Origin: Oerskovia flava
Lineage (GTDB): Bacteria > Actinomycetota > Actinomycetes > Actinomycetales > Cellulomonadaceae
Direction: 5' to 3'
Length of the DNA stretch: 64,000 nucleotides
Assembly (NCBI RefSeq): GCF_026163685.1
Contig: NZ_JAOXSR010000004.1
Coordinates: 243,659-307,658, forward strand
Both the position numbers and the translations under genes were made by a program. The first letter of the stretch is position 1, and the number at the start of each line of letters is the position of its first letter. Under the pieces are notes generated by a model, which saw nothing but the letters and a program-made list of their open reading frames with translations, made no database searches and was not told the DNA's origin. Shown here piece after piece: positions 59,201-64,000 of the stretch.

Positions 59201-59328
59201 AGTCGTTCGCGACGCGGGCGGCGGCGATCGAGGCGGGTACCGTCACGATCACCGCGTCGGCCGAGCGCGACGGTGAGGAGCTGTCCTCGGTCATCGAGGC
59301 GGGCTACGCCGCGATCACCTGCGGGTGA
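53218..59328 (+). CDS. Giant secreted ThuA / glucose-sorbosone dehydrogenase / PKD / carbohydrate-binding protein 2
   Basis: A 2036-aa exported protein. Signal peptide 1-33 (ALTIGALAFTLAPMTMASA), with a mature start of HDGPHE if cut after ASA. ThuA domain 43-266 (VAIHNATD, YDHPISWCKPYDGGRSW), GSDH propeller 278-735 (GHTGGGLIMDHATGDLYLGIGDD, MGFRNPFRFTIDERTGN), PKD 739-825 (YAWDFDGDG, YTYTSNGVYDARL), Ig-like 825-940, CBM6-like 941-1062, Ig-like 1068-1156, three DUF1349/concanavalin-like domains (about 1161-1341, 1360-1556, 1566-1765), two Ig-like modules (1774-1941) and the C-terminal domain 1942-2036 ending TCG. ATG with CTGGAGGCACC upstream. Same order as giant 1 plus one lectin-like domain. 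Expected to oxidise an extracellular saccharide with PQQ; electron acceptor unknown. Confidence 0.9.
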   Translation: MTARRPRRGRFVAALTIGALAFTLAPMTMASAHDGPHEAGEEHKVLIFTKTTQFRHTEAITQGTPVLESAFAEVGIASDHTEDSTVFNDEDLAEYDALVMFQTSGDPWNADEKAALERYQQAGGGIVAIHNATDMRGSYDWWDTMIGALMPGHAATGNSPGLPGTVRVEDRTHPSTEHLEQRWDRADEWYNFSANVRGTAHVLATMDETTYAAGGNAMGYDHPISWCKPYDGGRSWMTGMGHFGAHYTQEPEFVQHIVGGVQWAAGLVEGDCGGTDWGQFEKVALDTNTSAPFAMDVAPDGRVFYTELVRGQIRVYDPRTQSTSTAITIPVYSGGEDGLLGIALDRDFEENGFLYQYYSQASSNDSDPANFFSRLSRFTVTSNGPGATLIEPDSEVVLMEIPARRLPDEPGHTGGGLIMDHATGDLYLGIGDDVNPHSEPSGGYAPISERNGTFHDARETSANTNDLRGKILRIHPEPDGTYSIPEGNLFAPGTDKTLPEIYAMGFRNPFRFTIDERTGNLGVADYSPDNGSDNPNNRGPAGISEWNLVKEPGFFGWPLCMGNNEPFRDVDYRTSPVTVGAFFDCDNPVNDSVRNTGLTELPPAQPADMWYGYQRSSVPGVIPAGGGLAPMGGPFYQFDPELESDVKFPEYYDGKPFFYEWARNKMYSIDLVDGGAAPGVTDVEKVNPFLPSEQFLAPIDSKFGPDGAMYVLDWGGGFGRDNPNSGLHRIDYVSGSRSPVAEVSATPDSGTAPLEVSFDGSESTDPEGEDLEYAWDFDGDGTTDSTEVSPTYTYTSNGVYDARLTVTDPAGKVGTATVPITVGNTRPEVDFNLPPNGSFFDFGDEITWDLEVTDAEDAPDGEGIDDADVIIQPALGHDEHAHPSEPLTGRTGSVATSLGGGHGEGMNVFYVLDGRYTDSGGEDGTPALTGSDTSLVFGKKREAEFHSATEGTTTSPSRDVEGGGSVIAGADGAWASYEPFNLYQIDALTVRVAAAAAGTVELRRDAPDGELLGTAEVPATGLGNFTDVRVDVTDPGETFTLYVVLPGAGERRVNFIEANGKGNSPTSRPEVAITAPAAGDELEQGTIEVVAEATDAENTVTEVEFFVDGTSLGVDDEAPFTAEWEVDADGYYALTAVATNDQGLTTTSRVVQAQVGDLFGGMKTFTNANGSFEQLAEGRFVITSGGTNMWQGVNQYSTIYREQGADENWSATVKINSQGNSHGSAKAGIIVRNDVTQTGNSPGYAALGIRPSGGFEWLRAGANGQLSASTAASTTSYPAWVRIERDGDLYTASWSKDGTNFTQIGEPQALPGAASVQDVGLFVTAHHATATSAVEFQDFVFDDDPAGPGEPGGGEPPQCLAPRSDEFDGDEVDSRWTVVREGDGQPITVEDGNAVLPVVQGDINEGEPGPISYLGQPVPDGEWTIETLIDVPLTRHWQHAGLLVHATDDEYTKLAFTKNQNGNRFLEFQTETAGTRTWHGQTNVATDFPSAIHLRLVSDGSAITAAYSPDGEAWTALAGSAPVKADATFGVMAAGDTAAPDTVALVDHVRITPDVEDGDDDGTREPSDEFEGNALDGCRWNAVVRWDGSKVEVADGELRITTQPGDINNDNPISPRNFILQDAPEGDWVAETRFKAPLVHRWQYAGLLAYADDDDYVKLDVVAKNDPGAALNLGAELVSEQNGGFGNGGNRALEIADSTESGYWYLRMAKVGDTYEGWVSDGGVNWQSLGQPVTHDADLTSVGLIAVGPEQETPVTVAFDWFRLTTDEGDTQAPEVSVSQSPEAGESGWSTEEVEVTATATDDVTESPTIEVSTDGGEWQPYEGPVTVSEDGEHTLAFRATDEAGNVSTEVTHVVRLDTVAPTASAELAGRTVTLTGDDTGSGLERLEYRIEGDTPDGEWLTYDEPFDVGAGAVEVAYRAVDVAGNVGETLTLSVPAAGGGVSVETEVRSQCLGTRAYVSVRVINTDDVPASITLSTPYGERTFAAVAPGKSAYQSFATRAAAIEAGTVTITASAERDGEELSSVIEAGYAAITCG

Positions 59329-59338
59329 CCGCACACCG

Positions 59339-59372
59339 GTAGCCGTCCCCGCCTCGGCGGGGGCGGCTACCG
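59339..59372 (+). terminator. Terminator after giant protein 2
   Basis: GGTAGCCGTCCCCGCC and GGCGGGGGCGGCTACC form a long stem (16 bp with one G-T wobble) with a short loop, 11 nt after the stop codon. Probably ends most operon 2 transcripts. Confidence 0.85.
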
Positions 59373-59380
59373 GCCCCAGC

Positions 59381-59410
59381 AAGTCCCAGCAAGTTCAGGC
59401 AAGTTGAGGC
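59381..59410. repeat. Three tandem 10-bp repeats (AAGTYNNRGC)
   Basis: AAGTCCCAGC, AAGTTCAGGC and AAGTTGAGGC lie head to tail at exact 10-bp period, directly after the terminator and before the 59443 gene. One unit per helical turn suggests a protein-binding tract or a short slipped duplication. Confidence 0.7.
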
Positions 59411-59442
59411 GGGCGACGGCCCGGACACCGAGGAGCAACGAC

Positions 59443-60279
59443 GTGCGACAGCAGACGAAGCCCCACGGCTCGGCACCCCGAGACCCGGCGGGACGCCGGT
59501 CGGCGCCCGCCGGCCGGTCGTCCGCCCGCCCCACCCGAGACCGGGGCGGTGCCGGCCGCCCCGCTCCGCGGTCACCGGGGAGCGGTGACGCTCCTCGGTG
59601 GCCGCGGAACCTCTCGAGCCGCGGCCGCTGGGTCCTGGCCGCCGTCGCGCTCGTGGTCGTGGCCGTCGTCATCGGTGCGATCCTCTGGGCGACACGCGGC
59701 GAGCCGGTCACGGAGTCGGACGACATGCCCAACAGCGTCGCCGAGCGCGTCGCCGAGCTCGAGGCCGCGGAGGTCGCCCGGGCCGAGGAGAACCTCGGCC
59801 TCGTCATCGAGCACGCGACCGTCACCCAGGAGCGGGTGACACCGGTCATGCACGAGCTGCACGCCGTTCTCCCGACGGACGACACCTCGCCTGCCGAGGT
59901 CCGCGAGGCGCAGATCACCGGCTGGACCGCGCTCCTGGACGACCTCGTGGCGCAGACGCAGGCGGTGCCGACGGGCTCGTCCGAGCACAACATCGTTCGC
60001 AACGGCATGGCGGTCTCGCTCGGTCTGCTCGGCGACAGCGTCGACGCGCTCGACCTCGCGCGCACGGCCGAGGGCGAGGACCAGGAGAGACTCCTCGAGC
60101 TGGCCGCGTCCCTGCGTGGCCGAGCGGTGGAGACGTGGGCCGTCGCCGCCACCCAGCTGGACCTCATGGCGATCGCGGGCGACCGCGGCCACGTCCACGT
60201 CTTCCTCCCCGTCCACCCGACCGACCCGGGTGATGGCGGTCTCGACCTGCCCGAGGGCGACGGTCACGCCGATCACTGA
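59443..60279 (+). CDS. Single-pass membrane protein of unknown function
   Basis: A 278-aa type II membrane protein. About 60 basic, Pro/Ala/Arg-rich residues form the cytoplasmic N-terminus, followed by one membrane helix (RWVLAAVALVVVAVVIGAILWA). The outer domain (about 195 residues) is mostly helical and acidic (VAERVAELEAAEVARAEENLGL, then LGLLGDSVDALDLARTAEGEDQERLLELAASLRG), likely a coiled-coil or four-helix bundle, with His clusters GHVHVFLPVHP and a terminal HADH. No family recognised. GTG at 59443 has AGGAG 8 nt upstream; a TTG at 59404 overlaps the 10-bp repeats and is rejected. Position after giant 2 parallels the small membrane protein after giant 1. Its stop overlaps the convergent GNAT by 7 nt. 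Confidence 0.75.
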   Translation: MRQQTKPHGSAPRDPAGRRSAPAGRSSARPTRDRGGAGRPAPRSPGSGDAPRWPRNLSSRGRWVLAAVALVVVAVVIGAILWATRGEPVTESDDMPNSVAERVAELEAAEVARAEENLGLVIEHATVTQERVTPVMHELHAVLPTDDTSPAEVREAQITGWTALLDDLVAQTQAVPTGSSEHNIVRNGMAVSLGLLGDSVDALDLARTAEGEDQERLLELAASLRGRAVETWAVAATQLDLMAIAGDRGHVHVFLPVHPTDPGDGGLDLPEGDGHADH

Positions 60280-60869
60280 CCGACGGCAGGCTCCACCGGT
60301 CGCTCCATGACGAAGTCACGGTGCACGTCCGTGCCCACCCGCTGCGTCTTGTGCCCGACGACGGTGAAGCCGCTCTTGACGTAGAAGCGCTGCGCGCGTG
60401 CGTTGAGGCGGTTCACCCCCAGCCAGAGCCCTGCGGCGCCGTGCTCGGCCGCGACCTCGAGCGTGGACGCCATGAGGGCCGCCGCGACCCCACGGCCGTG
60501 GTGCCCGGGCCGCACGTAGAACTTGCTGAGATACGCCGCCGGGCGACGTGTGAGGACACGCTCGACGTCCGGGTCGACGGCTCCGCTCAGCACGAGCAGC
60601 GCGTACGCCGCGGGGATGCCCGGGTCCGGAACAGTACCTTCGCCGAGCACGGTGTCGTCGAGCACGGTCTCCTCGTGCTCGGCGACGACCACCGCGTATC
60701 GCGGGTCGGTGACGTACTCGGCGAACCTCTCGACGGACAGGTGCGCGGCGAGGAACGCGTCGATCTCGGTCGCGGACGTCCCCGGCGGGCAGGCGAGCGG
60801 GAACGTCTCGGCCGCAAGAGCTGCCAGGGCCGCGGGATCGTCGGGCCGGGCCGGGCGTACGTGGATCAC
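60273..60869 (-). CDS. GNAT-family N-acetyltransferase
   Basis: A 198-aa acetyltransferase. The N-terminus VIHVRPARPDDPAALAALA, the acetyl-CoA loop VRPGHHGRGVAAALMASTLEVA and motif B GVNRLNARAQRFYVKSGFTVVG with the C-terminal FVMERP are complete. The form is like the protein/small-molecule GNATs with a 'Ysk F(Y)V' core strand (AYLSKFYV). I chose GTG at 60869, where the family N-terminus begins; the open frame extends to 60959 but the added residues ([17 protein letters not shown]) are unlike the family. Monocistronic; divergent from pxpA. Substrate unknown. Confidence 0.85.
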   Translation of the reverse strand: MIHVRPARPDDPAALAALAAETFPLACPPGTSATEIDAFLAAHLSVERFAEYVTDPRYAVVVAEHEETVLDDTVLGEGTVPDPGIPAAYALLVLSGAVDPDVERVLTRRPAAYLSKFYVRPGHHGRGVAAALMASTLEVAAEHGAAGLWLGVNRLNARAQRFYVKSGFTVVGHKTQRVGTDVHRDFVMERPVEPAVGQ

Positions 60870-60928
60870 GTCCGTGAATCTACCCCGCCGGCACACGTGA
60901 GGGGCGTCCCACCGGCGATGATAGGAGC

Positions 60929-61825
60929 ATGGTGACCTCGTCAGCAGACCGCGCCGCACCGCCGCCGGCCGACCGTGCGGCTGATCATGCGGCCGACCCG
61001 ACCGTCGACCTGAACGCCGACCTCGGAGAGGGGTACGGGCGGTGGACGCTCGTGGACGACGAGAGGTTGCTAGGGCTCGTGACCAGCGCGAACGTCGCGT
61101 GCGGCTTCCACGCCGGGGACTCCACGACGATGCGGACGATCACGGACCGGGCGGTCCGTCAGGGGGTGCGGGTCGGTGCGCACGTCGCCTACCGAGACCT
61201 CGCGGGATTCGGACGCCGTTTTATGGAGGTGCCCGCGCGCGAGCTGACCGACGACATCGTCTACCAGATCGCAGCTCTCGACGGGTTCGCACGGCTTGCC
61301 GGGGACCGCGTGCGCTACGTCAAGCCGCACGGAGCCCTGTACAACGCGATCGTCCGGCACGAGGTGCAGGCGAGGGCGGTCGTCGACGCGATCCGTGCGT
61401 ACGACCCCAGCCTCCCCGTGGTTGGGCTGCCCGGTTCGGCAGTGCTGGTACTCGCCGAGGCGGCCGGGCTTCCGGTGGTGCGCGAGGCCTTCGCCGACCG
61501 TGGCTACCTGCCGTCCGGTGAGCTCGTGCCGCGGTCCGAGCCTGGTGCGGTCCTGCACGACGACGAGCAGGTCGCCGACCGCGTGCTCTCGCTGGTGACC
61601 GAGGGGACCGTCGTCGCTGTCGACGGCAGCCTGCTGCGCGTGGACGCGGACTCGGTGTGCGTCCACTCCGACACACCTGGAGCGGTGGGCCTGCTCGGGG
61701 CCGTGCGCCGCAGGCTCGAGCAGAACGGTGTCCTCGTCCGGCCGTTCGTCACCGACCCCGCGAGCGACCGTGCCGTCGACCGCTCGGGGCCGCCCGCGCA
61801 CGGGATCGGCTCCGGAGCACGGTGA
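60929..61825 (+). CDS. pxpA: 5-oxoprolinase subunit A (LamB/YcsF family)
   Basis: A 298-aa PxpA homologue. Together with PxpBC it hydrolyses 5-oxoproline (pyroglutamate) to glutamate with ATP. Diagnostic motifs are [51 protein letters not shown] and [11 protein letters not shown]. The first about 27 residues ([21 protein letters not shown]) are a nonconserved Ala/Asp-rich extension and the real start could be downstream. AGGAG is only 1-4 nt from the ATG/GTG pair at 60929/60932, and a GATGAT box lies 6 nt upstream, so leaderless translation is possible. It overlaps the next gene by GTGA. Confidence 0.93.
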   Translation: MVTSSADRAAPPPADRAADHAADPTVDLNADLGEGYGRWTLVDDERLLGLVTSANVACGFHAGDSTTMRTITDRAVRQGVRVGAHVAYRDLAGFGRRFMEVPARELTDDIVYQIAALDGFARLAGDRVRYVKPHGALYNAIVRHEVQARAVVDAIRAYDPSLPVVGLPGSAVLVLAEAAGLPVVREAFADRGYLPSGELVPRSEPGAVLHDDEQVADRVLSLVTEGTVVAVDGSLLRVDADSVCVHSDTPGAVGLLGAVRRRLEQNGVLVRPFVTDPASDRAVDRSGPPAHGIGSGAR

Positions 61826-63522
61826 GCCCGGCGGACGAGAGCGGCCCGAGCGGCCGGGGCGCCGGGACCGGCGAGCGGGAGACGCCCGACGACGTCCACG
61901 AGCGGGTGCGCGCGTTCGGCGACGCGGCGCTCCTCGTCGACCTCGAGAGTCTCGAGCAGGTACAGGCGGTCCGTGACGCACTGGTGCGGGACCCCGTCGA
62001 GGACCTGACCGACGTCGTGCCGGCCGCGCGCACCGTCCTGCTCCTCGTCGTCGACGGTGGTGACGTCCGCGCCGTCCGAGTACGGGTGGTGGAGCGCGTC
62101 CGCGCGGCGCTCGCGGGGCGCGCACAGGTCGCGTCAGGGGCCGAGGCGGCGGACGCGGTGGTCGAGATCCCCGTCGTCTACGACGGCGCCGACCTCCACG
62201 ACGTCGCGGCCTGGGCGGGTCTGACGGTGGCCGAGGTCGTCGCACGCCACAGCGGGCAGGAGTACCGGGCGGCGTTCAGCGGCTTTATGCCGGGCTTCAC
62301 CTATCTCACAGGGGTGGACCCGAGGATCGCAGCGCCGCGTCGCTCGACCCCCCGCACGTCCGTGCCGGCCGGCTCGGTCGCGCTCGCCGGCGACCTGACG
62401 GCCGTCTACCCCGCCTCCAGCCCGGGAGGCTGGCAGCTGCTGGGCAGGACGTCGCTCAGCATGTTCGACGTCGACCGTGACCCCCCGGCCCTCGTCCCGC
62501 CCGGTGCGCGGGTGCGGTTCGTGCCCGTCCCGGCCGCGGTCTCGGCGACCGTGTCGGCGTCCACGTCGCCGGCGGCGTCGTCTCCTGTGCCACAGCGGGG
62601 TGACCGGAGCACCGCGGAGGACGCGGTGCTCGAGGTGCTGTCCCCAGGCATGCTCACACTCGTGCAGGACGCGGGCAGACCGGGTCGAGCGGCCCTGGGC
62701 GTGAGCCGGTCGGGGGCGGCGGACCGCGCGTCCTTCGACCTCGCGAACCGCCTGGTCGCGAACCCCGCCGGCGCGGCAGCACTGGAGCTGACGTTCGGGG
62801 GACTGGCCCTGCGGTTCCGGCAGCGCGCCACGGTCGCGGTCGCCGGCGCGCCTGCGCCGATGACGGTCGACGGCACGGCGGTCGGGATGCACGCGGTGCT
62901 CGACGTTCCCGCAGGCGCCGAGCTGAGGATCGGCCTGCCGACCGCGGGGCTGCGGACCTACGTCGCGCTCCGGGGCGGGGTGCGCGTGCCGCAGGTGCTC
63001 GGCTCGTCGTCCACCGATGTCCTCTCCGGCATCGGACCGCCACCGCTCGCGCCCGGGACCGTGCTCGGGGTAGGGGAACCGCCCGAGGACGTGCCGGTCG
63101 TCGAGGTGGCCCCGGTGCGCGATCCCGTGGGTACCCGCCGCGTCGGGGAGCGACCGGGGGAGCCCACGGTGCTCGAGGTGATGCCCGGGGTACGGGGCCA
63201 GTGGTTCGGGCGCGATGCCTTCGCCGCGCTGGGTGCGACGTTCGTGGTGTCGCCGGACTCGAACAGGGTGGCGCTGCGACTGAGCGGACCGCCCGTCCCG
63301 CGCTCGCCCCGAGAGCTCCCCTCGGAGGGACTGGTGCGCGGCGCCGTCCAGGTACCGCCGGACGGGCAACCGGTCCTCTTTCTCGCGGACCACCCGGTGA
63401 CCGGCGGCTACCCGGTGATCGCGGTCCTCACGAGCCGGTCGGCCGATCGAGCGGCCCAACGACGACCCGGCGACCGCGTGGCGCTGCGGTTCGTCGGGGG
63501 GAATCGCGAGCCGCCTGGCTGA
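61822..63522 (+). CDS. 5-oxoprolinase subunits B and C fused (KipI-KipA type)
   Basis: A 566-aa fusion of PxpB (about residues 25-240; [39 protein letters not shown] region with [17 protein letters not shown]) and PxpC (about 270-560; [58 protein letters not shown]). The two are joined by a Ser/Ala/Val linker ([14 protein letters not shown]). In E. coli and Bacillus these are separate proteins; fusion is common in actinobacteria. They make the ATP-using part of 5-oxoprolinase. GTG start overlapping the pxpA stop. Pyroglutamate arises from glutamine cyclisation, so this is damage repair or salvage. Confidence 0.92.
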   Translation: MSPADESGPSGRGAGTGERETPDDVHERVRAFGDAALLVDLESLEQVQAVRDALVRDPVEDLTDVVPAARTVLLLVVDGGDVRAVRVRVVERVRAALAGRAQVASGAEAADAVVEIPVVYDGADLHDVAAWAGLTVAEVVARHSGQEYRAAFSGFMPGFTYLTGVDPRIAAPRRSTPRTSVPAGSVALAGDLTAVYPASSPGGWQLLGRTSLSMFDVDRDPPALVPPGARVRFVPVPAAVSATVSASTSPAASSPVPQRGDRSTAEDAVLEVLSPGMLTLVQDAGRPGRAALGVSRSGAADRASFDLANRLVANPAGAAALELTFGGLALRFRQRATVAVAGAPAPMTVDGTAVGMHAVLDVPAGAELRIGLPTAGLRTYVALRGGVRVPQVLGSSSTDVLSGIGPPPLAPGTVLGVGEPPEDVPVVEVAPVRDPVGTRRVGERPGEPTVLEVMPGVRGQWFGRDAFAALGATFVVSPDSNRVALRLSGPPVPRSPRELPSEGLVRGAVQVPPDGQPVLFLADHPVTGGYPVIAVLTSRSADRAAQRRPGDRVALRFVGGNREPPG

Positions 63523-63631
63523 GCCGGGTGTCGCCGCAGGTCAGGGCCGGTTCGCGGCCTTCTGCTCGGAGCCGACGCGACCTCGCGCTCCTATTGCGAC
63601 CTCGCTGTGGCGGCCCTCACGTGAACACGAC

Positions 63632-63661
63632 TTGACCCTGCTGGAAACCTCCGCGTAATGT
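63632..63661 (+). promoter_or_regulatory. rRNA operon promoter P1 (candidate)
   Basis: TTGACC (63632-63637) and TAATGT (63656-63661) with an 18-bp spacer. The 478 bp from 63523 to the window end contains no credible gene, only this promoter, P2 and the rRNA leader. A 10-bp direct repeat GCTGGAAACC occurs at 63640 and 63741. Confidence 0.65.
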
Positions 63662-63838
63662 TCTGGATGTCAGCCCGACAGGGAGGAACAGACACCGCCG
63701 CAGAGCTCGTCACGAGCTGGTGCGGGTGGCTGGTCCCGGGGCTGGAAACCACGAAGATCGAACAGCGCGAGAGCGTCTGGTCCTTCTGCGTCGGTGCGGG
63801 TCGATCCCCAGCACGATGCGCTTCCTCCGGGAAGCGGG

Positions 63839-63867
63839 TTGACGCGGAGGGCGCGGTCCGGTAAGTT
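63839..63867 (+). promoter_or_regulatory. rRNA operon promoter P2
   Basis: TTGACG (63839-63844) and TAAGTT (63862-63867) with the ideal 17-bp spacer, placed directly upstream of the rRNA leader. Near-consensus for an actinobacterial housekeeping sigma factor. Confidence 0.8.
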
Positions 63868-64000
63868 AGCAGGGTTGCCCCGAGTGAGGGTCCGCTGGGC
63901 GGGTCTGAGTCGGTGTGTGTCGGTTGTTTGAGAACTCAACAGTGTGCTTGATAGTCAATGCCAATATCCCTCGTCGGGTGTCTGGTGGTCATCGTTGTGG
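63868..64000 (+). other. 5' leader of an rRNA operon (16S rRNA lies beyond the window)
   Basis: The stretch TTGTTTGAGAACTCAACAG (63924-63942) is the highly conserved pre-16S leader of Micrococcales and other actinobacteria, holding the boxA-like antitermination element and a small TTGAG/CTCAA stem. It is followed by the usual TGTGCTTGATAGTCAATGCC-type sequence. 16S rRNA itself should begin a few hundred bases past the end. Confidence 0.85.

Noticed and set aside
63658..63864. Small reading frame of 68 codons near the right end
   Set aside because: It starts inside the P1 -10 box, runs through the rRNA promoter region and has no ribosome site or recognisable similarity.

Overview
The window is one contiguous stretch of a very GC-rich actinobacterial chromosome. 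Gene content, GTG starts, short ATGA/GTGA overlaps between cotranscribed genes, candidate leaderless promoters and a multi-domain secretome suggest a Micrococcales member near Cellulomonadaceae/Promicromonosporaceae. That placement is inference; the window stops before any 16S rRNA sequence. No phage, insertion sequence, tRNA or CRISPR array was seen. Long antisense reading frames are common because of GC bias and were discarded.

Region 1 (1-29.6 kb) is mostly core metabolism: the 3' part of glgP, a DUF559 protein, a membrane protein, an FAD oxidoreductase, glgX, etfBA, a phosphotransferase, a cysteine desulfurase and mnmA with a MetE-like protein, a beta-phosphoglucomutase/GH65 phosphorylase pair, an NCS1 permease, a GNAT, prolyl oligopeptidase, adhE and ligA. 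Glycogen and maltose turnover (glgP, glgX, GH65, pgmB) is a theme. adhE has a textbook Rex operator upstream. Five intergenic spacers in the first 22 kb carry an unusual array built from GAGGTAGAAC repeated every 20 bp, usually in one orientation and then the other. The arrays lie at gene 3' ends.

Region 2 (29.6-60.3 kb) looks like one dedicated carbohydrate-utilisation locus. A ROK regulator, a ThuA protein and a DapA-family aldolase/lyase lie on the minus strand. They diverge from operon 1: RbsA-type ATPase, permease, lipoprotein, Gfo/Idh/MocA oxidoreductase, a 1836-aa secreted ThuA/sugar-dehydrogenase protein, a small membrane protein and a TIM-barrel isomerase. Operon 2 follows: Gfo/Idh/MocA oxidoreductase, RbsA-type ATPase, two permeases, lipoprotein, TIM-barrel isomerase, a 2036-aa secreted ThuA/sugar-dehydrogenase protein and a small membrane protein. 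The two operons mirror each other. Both promoters share CTTWTG-N12-CAAAAG centred on the -35, and both start codons lie 8 nt past the -10. I infer a single ROK regulon that oxidises a sugar or glycoside outside the cell, imports it, and processes keto-sugars inside by dehydrogenation and epimerisation or elimination. The substrate is unknown.

Region 3 (60.3-64 kb) has a GNAT, pxpA and a pxpB-pxpC fusion for 5-oxoproline cleavage. It ends with two strong promoters and a leader typical of an rRNA operon, so 16S rRNA should start just beyond the window.
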